Of a stretch of DNA of 22,421 bases, positions 15,885 through 22,421 are shown piece by piece. The stretch comes from JBEBXQ01 sp040391535. Its GTDB lineage: Bacteria > Bacteroidota > Bacteroidia > Cytophagales > Spirosomataceae. Position 1 is the first letter of the stretch. Each line of letters begins with the position of its first letter. The position numbers were made by a program, and so were the translations under genes. Below the pieces are notes generated by a model. It was not told the DNA's origin and made no database searches. It saw only the letters and a list, made by a program, of their open reading frames with translations. The stretch covers positions 1 to 22,421 of the forward strand of contig JBEBXQ010000084.1 in NCBI GenBank assembly GCA_040391535.1, given 5' to 3'.

Positions 15885-17069
15885 CTACTCATCGTCCACT
15901 TCTGAAGCTTTTTTGTTCAGGTTAACTGATAATGTAATACGGATCGTATTGGCAAGCGGATTGTCTTTTGTTGTGGGAATGAGGTAGGCAAAGTCAAGGC
16001 CATACCGGTCCTGAAGCTTTGCACCCACACCGGCTGTAAAGAATTTGGAATTACCTTTCATCTGGCTTTGTGCGGAATATCCTGCACGAAGCGCAAACAT
16101 TTCACGGTACCAGTATTCTGCACCCAGATTCAGATTAATTTCTTTTATTTCTTCACTGAAGCCGCCCGGTGCATCACCAAATGACCCAAACATGCTTGAG
16201 AACAATGACAGGTCTTTAGGATCACGGCCCTGCTCAATAATCCAGTCTCCATTGGCATCCCTGCGGTAGATCGGGTTGGTAGGTACCATCAGCTTATTCA
16301 GATCCAGAAGGAAATTAAACCTGCTCAGACCATCGTTAGAAATTGACACCCCTGTTCCCAGTTTAATATTAGTAGGCAGGAAATAAGTCTGATCTCCGCC
16401 ATAACCGATTTTTCCTCCGATGTTGGAAAGTACTCCACCTAATGACCAGATAAAGCTTTTACCCGTTTCAGGGTCGCCGAACTCCTTACGATACAAGGCA
16501 CTGATATCACCGGCCACTGTTCTGGCAGCCTGTGCAGATTGCCCGGATATAACAGCGTTACCGGCCAGGTTGGAATTAATATACTTTAAGGTTACCCCCA
16601 TTGAGAAGTTCTGAGAAAGCTGGCGGCTGTAGGTTCCACCCAGCATGAATTCATTGGCATGGAATTTCCCATTGGATCCGCCCCGATCATCTCTCAGATC
16701 GATTTCCCCATTGTTGAAATAGCTCAGTGTCAGGGCTACAACCTGTCCTTTACCCACTTTATGATAACCGGAGATATTGGCAATAAACATATCATCCACC
16801 AGGTTTCTCAGCCAGGGCGTATAAGATACAGCACCACCGTAATGTTCTTTCAGATGAACCAGCCTGGCCGGATTAAAAAAAGCGGCATTGGCATCAGCGC
16901 TCAAAGCGGCACCGGCATTTCCCAGCGCACCAATACGGGCATCAGGAGCAAAATTCAAAAAGGGGACGACAGTAGTAATCACTCTATTGGTATCGGGGAC
17001 AGACTGAGCCTGAGCGATATTTCCAATACTCATTAAGCAAATGGCAATTCCAACAAAAATTCGTTTCAT
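15885..17069 (-). CDS. porV: Type IX secretion system outer-membrane protein PorV
   Basis: FadL-like outer-membrane beta-barrel of 394 residues that works with the PorU sortase to shuttle type IX cargo and attach it to the cell surface. Signal peptide MKRIFVGIAICLMSIGNIAQAQ, then the PorV start TVVPFLNFAPDARIGALGNA, where active porin-like signatures include GNAGAALSADANAAFFNPA, and many amphipathic strands ending in TIRITLSVNLNKK. It lies 99 bases downstream of porU on the same strand, the same neighbour pair as in Porphyromonas gingivalis. A promoter-like pair just upstream (17129-17160) suggests independent expression, and a terminator-like hairpin follows. Identification is firm on motif pattern plus context. 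Confidence 0.93.
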   Translation of the reverse strand: MKRIFVGIAICLMSIGNIAQAQSVPDTNRVITTVVPFLNFAPDARIGALGNAGAALSADANAAFFNPARLVHLKEHYGGAVSYTPWLRNLVDDMFIANISGYHKVGKGQVVALTLSYFNNGEIDLRDDRGGSNGKFHANEFMLGGTYSRQLSQNFSMGVTLKYINSNLAGNAVISGQSAQAARTVAGDISALYRKEFGDPETGKSFIWSLGGVLSNIGGKIGYGGDQTYFLPTNIKLGTGVSISNDGLSRFNFLLDLNKLMVPTNPIYRRDANGDWIIEQGRDPKDLSLFSSMFGSFGDAPGGFSEEIKEINLNLGAEYWYREMFALRAGYSAQSQMKGNSKFFTAGVGAKLQDRYGLDFAYLIPTTKDNPLANTIRITLSVNLNKKASEVDDE

Positions 17070-17128
17070 AGGATATATTGTTTCGACACCCTGCTGTTGC
17101 CAATAATGGCGGGAAGGGAATTTGGCAC

Positions 17129-17160
17129 GAAAGTAATAGATATTAATAAATATTTCACAA
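17129..17160 (-). promoter_or_regulatory. Candidate promoter of porV
   Basis: On the - strand TTG (17160-17158) and TTACTTTC (17136-17129) are 21 bases apart, resembling the Bacteroidota -33/-7 pair (TTG, 17-23 bases, TAnnTTTG) with two mismatches in the -7 box. It sits 59 bases upstream of the porV start, in the 99-base gap after porU. Confidence 0.5.
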
Positions 17161-17168
17161 AAAACAGT

Positions 17169-20100
17169 TCAGAGTTTCTGTAACAGCCAACCGGAACGAC
17201 GGTTTCGGGTACCGTCAGTCAGGGACTGAATCGAGAGTTCATATAAATAAGACAGATATTTTTGATTGCTACCAAAGGGTTGAAACGAAATGCCAAGTTT
17301 TTCTGCACTATTATAATACGTTTGGTAGTGTGTAAATAATAATTCCCCTGAGGGGTTAAAAATTTTAAACGTTGCCTGGATATCATCCCCTTCACGATTA
17401 TGCGTAAACAGATAGCCTACAGTAACTTCAAATGGATTGGGGTAAATGATTGCTTCCTTCATTACAATCCCGGAAGGTTTACCTACTAAGAATTCAAACG
17501 TCCTTTCAGTTTTGTTATTATATAAATCTGTCAATAATAATTTCAGTGTATATTTTCCCTCCGCGAGGCTCCCGAACTGATATTGAAGGGTACCTTTTGT
17601 AAAATCACCCGCATTGGCGCTATAATAATTATTGAATTGTATTTCGGTAGTATCATTCAACAGCCCTGTGATTCCTTTTCCGGTTAAATTAAGCCCGCCT
17701 TCAGACTGAATCGTCACAAATAATACAGGATTATCAGCAACTTTATCTCCGTTTATGAATTGGGGGGAATCTACATATCCATTGATCATCCAGGAAGCCG
17801 GTTTATTTTCAGTTGCGGTGTTTCCTCCGGTGATTACCATCAGCTGGGCAGACGCGTCAGAAAGGCTGTCCTCATCGATGGCATATACGCTTACACGGCC
17901 TGGCCCATAGGTCTCTGTAATTTCAGCGGGGACACGGAAGTGAATTGTAAACTTACCATTGATGACGGTAACATTACCCTCAAACAATTGATTGACAAAA
18001 TGGCTGTACGACGCCGCGGGATCGCCTCCGTTTCCCAGGGTTTTGAATGATTGCTTCTGATCAAATACCGATACCCTTGCTGTTCCGTTAAACCAGTCAG
18101 CCGGTGTATCTGAACCTTCTTCATAAATTCCTCCTTCCAGCATAACCATCTCAAGTGGTTTCAGCGTATCAGGTTCTGCTGTTACCCAGCGTACCTCATA
18201 AGCAGCACGCGCAAGCCGCATCGACGGGTCGCCCAGCAACGTAAAGTTTCTGTTGAGGCTCCCTTTTAAACTGGTATTTTTTGTTTTTCTGACAATATCT
18301 CCGATTCTTGCCTGCCTCCCGGCTTCAGCAACCGATGTATAAAAAGCCTGATTCAGTGCGAAATTGTTACTGGCATAGACGGGCCGCGTGGTAGTTACCG
18401 CACCAATAGCTCCGCCTCTGGGGCTAAGCACCAGCTGTTCAGCTCCGGAAACTACCCACGGATTGTCAAACCTTCCGAATTCGCAGGTAGCCGTCATAAA
18501 CAGCGGTAAATTATCATATCCTCTGGCTTTCTGGATTTCTTCCAATGTAAAAATCTGTTCCTGGGTCCAGCCGGAAGCGTCTCCGTGTCCTGAAAAATTA
18601 ATAATAGCAGCCCCTTGCTTCACAAGATCAAGAATGGCGCTGTTCATGGCCGGGATTTTTCTGCCGCCACCTGTCGTAACAGACGGATAGGCATCGCTGA
18701 AAAGCAACTCTGGCAGAAAAGTTTCTTCAGCCAGTAACGCCAGGGACGACGCATGTCCCTGATGCAGATTCCCGTCACCGTCATCAGCTACAAATGCTGC
18801 TTTGTTACGCCACTTTCCCCATGTCCGGGAAGAAGATCCGTAATGAATCAGCTTATCCACAACGATACCTGCTTCATATGGATTTTTCAGCGGAAGCCGA
18901 CCGACACTGATATCCAGCAAATGATCACCTGACGGGTTTTCAGCCCAGCTGCCATCCGTTTCTTTTAAAAATCCGTAATAATCATCTGAAGCGTACGAAT
19001 ATACGGGATCAAGTGATTCACGGCTCTGATACGCAGGAACCAGTTGCCAGGATGGTTGATTTACATTTTTCAGATTTCTGAAATCAAAACTTGCATCACC
19101 GAACAGAAGAAGGTACTTCAGAGCCTCAGGATTCTGCTGATAAAGCCATCTGACAAAATCACGTATGGCCGAAACGTCCTGCTTTCCCGATGAAAACTCA
19201 TGATAAATTTCCGCAGTACTCACTACTTCAACCTCCATGTTGTCATGGCTTCTCCGGAATGCGGCCAGGCGTTCAGCCTCTGTCTTAAGCATGGGTGCGG
19301 TCACAATCAGCAGTTCCGGTGTTTTTAAATTCCGGATATCCTGATTAGCTATCCGGTGTATCCTGACAGGCTTCAGGGCTCCGCTCTGCGCAAAACCATG
19401 CAGATTCCGGAACCGCATTCCTCCCTTGGTTTTTCGGGTAGTCTTTCCGGTAGCCTCCCAGCTGAGTACAGTTGGTCTGTGCAGATCCGTCACGTCCCAT
19501 ACGATCCAGTCAGCCAGCGTATTTTCTCCGAAGGCATAACGGACAGTATCATTTTCAGCCGGCAGAAAAAAATACCTTTGCTGCTCTTCATACCCATCAA
19601 GATACCGTTGCATCTGTACGGAAAAATAATCCAGATAAGCCTGAGCACTGCCCTGCCCTTTATTATCGTACATTACCTCGAAATAGAGAATATCATTTAA
19701 AGGATTAGCCTGAAATGAGTACTTCTGAAATGATTTACGGGCCTTCTGCGCATAGCGTCCTTCCGGTACAGAGCTGATGGCCTGGTTTCCCAGACTTTCT
19801 GTGTTGACACGCCAGGAAGCGCTCGTGGCAGTATGTGCTCCGGCAATCAGCTGATTGGTCAGCATCGCCTGACTACCTGGAATTATACCTTTAAGCTTTA
19901 CCTGCCAGCCAGTGGGCCGGGCTGCAATATAATCGCCCCACCATTCTCTGCCGGATTCAAGCAGATTGACCGATTCTTTTTCATAATACCAGTAATCTGT
20001 AAATTCACTTATAGTAACAGCGGCGGACTGGCTTTCGATCACGGGAGCCTGAGCAATACGCAAACCGGGGGTGTCTGTATAAGTAAGGAAGTAATAAGAA

Positions 20101-20534
20101 GTATCGGAATAAAAATTGGTTTCATGAAACAGCTGCCGGGTATGCTGGTCAAAATGCACGGTGCCGGTGCCTTCGGCATAAAAGAAAATCCGGTCGGTTG
20201 CATCAAATTTACCATCCTCCTGTCCTGTTACCCAGACTGCGTTTTCTGTCAGATAACTTTCCCTGAAATCAGCAATAGCCTGAGGGAGCATACGTCCGCC
20301 ATTACCGAACAATCTGAAACCGGCAGGATTCATCTGGCTGACATTCCAGCCCATGCCCGCCAGCGCAGCGGCATCCAGCTGATAGACACCCGTTTCCGTA
20401 ACGGCAATTTTAAGCCAGTTACCATTCCTTAAAACACTGTTTTGCTGTTGTGCCTGAACGCAGAAAAAGTTCAGCAAGAGGATCCCGGCCAAAATCATAT
20501 TCCGGGATTTATCAGCAAATTTCAACCAGCGCAT
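17169..20534 (-). CDS. porU: Type IX secretion system sortase PorU (C25 gingipain-like)
   Basis: Cell-surface cysteine protease/transpeptidase of the type IX system that cleaves the C-terminal signal of cargo proteins; 1121 residues from the chosen start. MRWLKFADKSRNMILAG gives basic residues before the hydrophobic core, with cleavage near CVQAQ; the longer frame (to 20585) and the Met at 20498 give poorer signal peptides. The C25 catalytic pair is visible: His650 in FSGHGDASGW and Cys684 in TATCEFGRFD, followed by GAEQLVLSPRGGAIGAVTTT. The C-terminus has GIVMKEAIIYPNPFEVTVGY and ends as a type IX C-terminal-domain-like fold. The start overlaps the sprT stop by 23 bases, implying translational coupling. 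A T-run follows the stop, with no clean hairpin. porV lies next downstream. Confidence 0.92.
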   Translation of the reverse strand: MRWLKFADKSRNMILAGILLLNFFCVQAQQQNSVLRNGNWLKIAVTETGVYQLDAAALAGMGWNVSQMNPAGFRLFGNGGRMLPQAIADFRESYLTENAVWVTGQEDGKFDATDRIFFYAEGTGTVHFDQHTRQLFHETNFYSDTSYYFLTYTDTPGLRIAQAPVIESQSAAVTISEFTDYWYYEKESVNLLESGREWWGDYIAARPTGWQVKLKGIIPGSQAMLTNQLIAGAHTATSASWRVNTESLGNQAISSVPEGRYAQKARKSFQKYSFQANPLNDILYFEVMYDNKGQGSAQAYLDYFSVQMQRYLDGYEEQQRYFFLPAENDTVRYAFGENTLADWIVWDVTDLHRPTVLSWEATGKTTRKTKGGMRFRNLHGFAQSGALKPVRIHRIANQDIRNLKTPELLIVTAPMLKTEAERLAAFRRSHDNMEVEVVSTAEIYHEFSSGKQDVSAIRDFVRWLYQQNPEALKYLLLFGDASFDFRNLKNVNQPSWQLVPAYQSRESLDPVYSYASDDYYGFLKETDGSWAENPSGDHLLDISVGRLPLKNPYEAGIVVDKLIHYGSSSRTWGKWRNKAAFVADDGDGNLHQGHASSLALLAEETFLPELLFSDAYPSVTTGGGRKIPAMNSAILDLVKQGAAIINFSGHGDASGWTQEQIFTLEEIQKARGYDNLPLFMTATCEFGRFDNPWVVSGAEQLVLSPRGGAIGAVTTTRPVYASNNFALNQAFYTSVAEAGRQARIGDIVRKTKNTSLKGSLNRNFTLLGDPSMRLARAAYEVRWVTAEPDTLKPLEMVMLEGGIYEEGSDTPADWFNGTARVSVFDQKQSFKTLGNGGDPAASYSHFVNQLFEGNVTVINGKFTIHFRVPAEITETYGPGRVSVYAIDEDSLSDASAQLMVITGGNTATENKPASWMINGYVDSPQFINGDKVADNPVLFVTIQSEGGLNLTGKGITGLLNDTTEIQFNNYYSANAGDFTKGTLQYQFGSLAEGKYTLKLLLTDLYNNKTERTFEFLVGKPSGIVMKEAIIYPNPFEVTVGYLFTHNREGDDIQATFKIFNPSGELLFTHYQTYYNSAEKLGISFQPFGSNQKYLSYLYELSIQSLTDGTRNRRSGWLLQKL

Positions 20535-21129
20535 GAGAAGGTAATGTATATTTTCTTCTTGTTTTCTGATCAATGCAAAGGACACGTGTTCTCCGCAATT
20601 CAGCTCTCAGGAAGACCCTGTTTTTAAACCTGAAAGATGCGCCTTCACTCAGTCTGAACAACACTTCTTTCCCTTCATGCTTCACTTCCCGGTCATATTC
20701 CTGCAAAGCAAGAAAAAGTGCCGCATCGGCTCCGGTAGAGGCTTTGGGATTGACGGCGTAACGTTTCAGGGCATGAAGGACATTCTCGGGAAAAACTGCG
20801 GAAGTCAGCACCGGTTGCAATAAGTCACTAAAGGCCTGCTTCCATTCTTTCCCGTGCGGGGCCGGGTTTTTCGGATAGGTTCTGAAAACCACACAATGTG
20901 CTACTTCATGTAAATAGGTGATCAGAAAGCCGTAAGGATTGAGATCTGAATTAACGGTAATCGCCGGCCTTTTGCCAGGGCCTACCCTGAAATCCCCCAG
21001 ACGGCTCTTCCTGGGCTTCACAATTTTAAAGTCAAACAACCACTTTTCCCATAACCGGAAGCAGTAACCGGTCGCTTCGGAAGGTATATAACCTGAAAGA
21101 AAAAGTGGTTGCGTCATGGTATTTTGCAT
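20512..21129 (-). CDS. SprT-like zinc metalloprotease-fold protein
   Basis: 205-residue SprT-like protein. The zinc motif HEVAH (residues 74-78, preceded by LITYL) and the downstream PHGKEWKQAF (His92) match the HExxH and third-His arrangement of the SprT/SPRTN family, whose eukaryotic members cleave DNA-protein crosslinks; the bacterial role is unclear. The C-terminal region (FRLSEGASFRFKNRVFLRAE, then RTRVLCIDQKTRRKYTLP) resembles the small beta domain found in Bacteroidota SprT-like proteins. Cytoplasmic, no signal peptide. The start lies 3 bases after the cupin stop, and the gene overlaps porU by 23 bases, so these three form one unit. An alternative start is Met5. Confidence 0.85.
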   Translation of the reverse strand: MQNTMTQPLFLSGYIPSEATGYCFRLWEKWLFDFKIVKPRKSRLGDFRVGPGKRPAITVNSDLNPYGFLITYLHEVAHCVVFRTYPKNPAPHGKEWKQAFSDLLQPVLTSAVFPENVLHALKRYAVNPKASTGADAALFLALQEYDREVKHEGKEVLFRLSEGASFRFKNRVFLRAELRRTRVLCIDQKTRRKYTLPSHALVEIC

Positions 21130-21132
21130 TGC

Positions 21133-21645
21133 TCAGCGTCCGAAATCATCCTGCACCCTTACAATATCATTTTCGTCGGAAGGAGCAGATGCATCAGTAT
21201 GTTGCCATATTTCCGCAATAATTCCCCATTCCTGCAAACCTACAAGACGATGGCGTTCACCTTGTCTGAGACTGATCACATCCCCGTTTGCCAGCATTCT
21301 CAAAGGTGTTTCCTGATCATTGTCGCTCACTACTACGGCGGCTTTTCCGCCGATTACTTTCCATATCTCTGCCCTTCTGTGATGATATTGCCATGATAAC
21401 CGCTTTTCAGGAGCCACAACCAATACCTTAGGACTTAATTTGCCAAAACCTGCAAAATCATCAGGAGATAAATGCGGAAAAAAAGTTCTGATAAATTCAG
21501 GTGCCTGAGATTCATCTATAACAAAAAAACCTCCCCAGGGACGGGCATCGTCTTTATCTACAACTGTAAATCCTTTTTCCTCAATATAAGAACTGATTAG
21601 TCTGAATATTTCTGATTTTCCGGTTTCAGCACTTAAGTAATCCAT
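21133..21645 (-). CDS. Cupin protein, phosphomannose isomerase type II C-terminal-like
   Basis: 170-residue protein with a cupin fold similar to the C-terminal isomerase domain of mannose-1-phosphate guanylyltransferase/phosphomannose isomerase. Seen: ARPWGGFFVIDE at about 34-45, then LVVAPEKRLSWQYHHRRAEI at about 75-94, holding the metal-binding Gln-x-His-His and Arg-x-Glu pattern, VIGGKAAVVV and GDVISLRQGERHRL with the last metal-binding His. The N-terminal 30 residues form a helical lead, typical of the stand-alone Bacteroidota version. A sugar-phosphate isomerase role is possible, but the stand-alone form has not been tied to one reaction. First gene of a tight - strand unit with sprT and porU. 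Confidence 0.85.
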   Translation of the reverse strand: MDYLSAETGKSEIFRLISSYIEEKGFTVVDKDDARPWGGFFVIDESQAPEFIRTFFPHLSPDDFAGFGKLSPKVLVVAPEKRLSWQYHHRRAEIWKVIGGKAAVVVSDNDQETPLRMLANGDVISLRQGERHRLVGLQEWGIIAEIWQHTDASAPSDENDIVRVQDDFGR

Positions 21646-21705
21646 TAGCTGTTTTTCTGTTTAAAGTTTTGAATAAAATTGCCCGTTTCGAATCAAACCT
21701 GCCCA

Positions 21706-21713
21706 CAAAGTAA
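21706..21713 (-). promoter_or_regulatory. Weak candidate -7 element for the cupin-sprT-porU unit
   Basis: On the - strand TTACTTTG differs from TAnnTTTG at one defined base and is followed by TGGG, 60 bases upstream of the cupin start. No upstream TTG lies at the usual spacing, so this is tentative. Confidence 0.3.
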
Positions 21714-21936
21714 CGTAAATTCAATTAACAGGGGTATAACCAGGCTGGATTAATATGCTCCTATCCGGTCTGGAAGAGATATAAAATATTGCTTCAACGT
21801 AATCAAAGATGCATTTTTCCGGAAATCGAGGTTTTTTGTTTTTTTTTCTTTGATACTTATAAAAGAGGCTTAAAGCAGATCGCGGTGTATACCTGTTCTT
21901 GTTGATGTAATAAACCTCATGGTATTGTCTTGTTCC

Positions 21937-22002
21937 CAAACTGACAGCCGATCGGGATTTATAAGACATTCCCAGTATCCTTTATCATTACATGTCAGTT
22001 TG
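21937..22002. repeat. Short spaced inverted repeat
   Basis: caaactgaca at 21937-21946 and its complement at 21993-22002, 46 bases apart. With one extra base the match extends to CCC/GGG on the outside. It lies just downstream of the decayed BRO/DinD remnant and could be a recombination footprint or chance. Confidence 0.35.
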
Positions 22003-22009
22003 TGGGGGT

Positions 22010-22195
22010 TTATTCTTTTGTGGGATATTCAGCGTCCTGTATTTCGCACAGACGTTCAGATGCTATTTGTGCCAACCATACTGTAAAAGGTTTTGCCTTT
22101 TGCGACGGAATAGACTGAATTAAGCAAAAAACCATTGTTTTTCTTCCGATATCTTTAATAAAAAATTCAACTAACCTATCTTCTTTGTCTGTCAA
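22010..22195 (-). pseudogene. Remnant of a BRO/DinD-type protein
   Basis: A 61-codon open frame (TTG start) whose C-terminal two-thirds reads FCLIQSIPSQKAKPFTVWLA, then QIASERLCEIQDAE. This closely resembles the block (IQSIPSxKAEPFKxWLAxVGxERxxEIxDPE) in the middle of Bro-N/DNA-damage-inducible protein D-like proteins. The N-terminal Bro-N DNA-binding part, and the helical part that normally follows this block, are absent: a stop comes directly after DAEYPTKE, and only 28 bases separate the frame from the stop of the upstream nuclease. The frame is therefore best read as a truncated relic, not a working gene. It lies directly downstream of a DUF1016-type nuclease, a pairing consistent with an accessory or defence region. 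Confidence 0.65.
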
Positions 22196-22223
22196 CGCAT
22201 TTTTTTGTTATGAATGGGTTTTC

Positions 22224-22421
22224 TTATTCGCTTTCGCCTAATAATTTGTTCAGTTCATTTTCAAGTTGTTTTTTGTCGGGCAGATATAATTGATATTTAC
22301 TTACAAAAAGCTGATTACTGATACTTTCGGTTGCATACTCCACCAAAATGTGGTCTTTGTATGCTCCCAAAACTATTCCTATCGGCGGATTGTCGCCTTC
22401 TGTATTTACTTCTTTTTTAAA
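22224..22421 (-). CDS. DUF1016/YhcG-type PDDEXK nuclease, C-terminal end only
   Basis: The last 65 residues of a gene that continues past the window's right edge. The sequence NTEGDNPPIGIVLGAYKDHI, then LVEYATES, then LFVSKYQLYLPDKKQL is the characteristic C-terminal end of the DUF1016 (YhcG) family, in which a PDDEXK nuclease domain is joined to an N-terminal helical domain; the catalytic Asp-Glu-x-Lys part should be just outside or at the edge. Members are often found in accessory regions near restriction-modification genes. Function of this member is not known. The stop precedes the BRO/DinD remnant by 28 bases. Confidence 0.85.
   Translation of the reverse strand, partial: FKKEVNTEGDNPPIGIVLGAYKDHILVEYATESISNQLFVSKYQLYLPDKKQLENELNKLLGESE

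Larger units (their letters stand above)
21646..22009. other. Gene-poor stretch
   Basis: No convincing gene. An 82-codon open frame at 21721-21969 (-) is low-complexity, rich in Lys, Arg and Tyr, and matches nothing known to me. The stretch is AT-rich compared with the genes to its left. It holds the possible cupin promoter near 21706 and a 10-base inverted repeat (21937-21946 and 21993-22002, caaactgaca and its complement). Confidence 0.6.

Noticed and set aside
19833..20432. 199-codon frame on the + strand inside porU
   Set aside because: Opposite to the well-supported PorU frame; no family resemblance.
21721..21969. 82-codon - strand frame in the gene-poor stretch
   Set aside because: Lys/Tyr/Arg-rich, no recognisable pattern, no start context; treated as noncoding.
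1..22421. CRISPR array, tRNA, rRNA, complete insertion sequence or prophage
   Set aside because: No regularly spaced repeats, cloverleaf-like or rRNA-like sequence, and no transposase or integrase motif was seen by eye.

Overview
The window looks like a chromosomal segment of a Bacteroidota bacterium, probably of the Cytophagia/Sphingobacteriia type, with moderate GC. This rests on a SusC/SusD pair, Bacteroidota-style lipoproteins (lipobox Cys followed by acidic residues), type IX secretion genes (porU, porV) and promoters resembling the Bacteroidota TTG...TAnnTTTG pattern. Genus is not resolved. Genes on the left (1-13993) are all on the + strand. Genes on the right (14000-22421) are all on the - strand. 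The two groups converge at about 13996.

Left half: a polysaccharide utilization locus (PUL). It opens inside a SusC-type TonB-dependent transporter, followed by SusD, a short DUF5018-like lipoprotein and a DUF4466-like lipoprotein, and closes with a strong rho-independent terminator at 6172-6210. A second block follows: three consecutive secreted polysaccharide lyases of different families (heparinase II/III type, PL5/PL38-like alginate-lyase type, PL8 type), a small lipocalin-like lipoprotein, and a GH2 glycoside hydrolase. Together they suggest capture, import and beta-eliminative breakdown of a uronic-acid-containing polysaccharide. No sulfatase, unsaturated-uronyl hydrolase (GH88/GH105) or PUL regulator is visible, so the target is more likely unsulfated, or the locus continues upstream.

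Right half: housekeeping and secretion genes. Reading along the - strand from the right edge: the C-terminal end of a DUF1016/YhcG-type PDDEXK nuclease, a decayed remnant of a BRO/DinD-type protein, a gene-poor stretch, then a compact cupin-sprT-porU unit, porV with its own promoter, an M16 peptidase-like protein that lacks the zinc-binding motif, and an orphan 104-residue gene. A perfect AT-rich palindrome with an extra half-site copy lies upstream of the orphan gene. The nuclease and BRO remnant at the right edge may mark the border of a defence or mobile region.

No tRNA, rRNA, CRISPR array or complete insertion sequence was recognised. All family assignments come from reading motifs and were not checked against databases.
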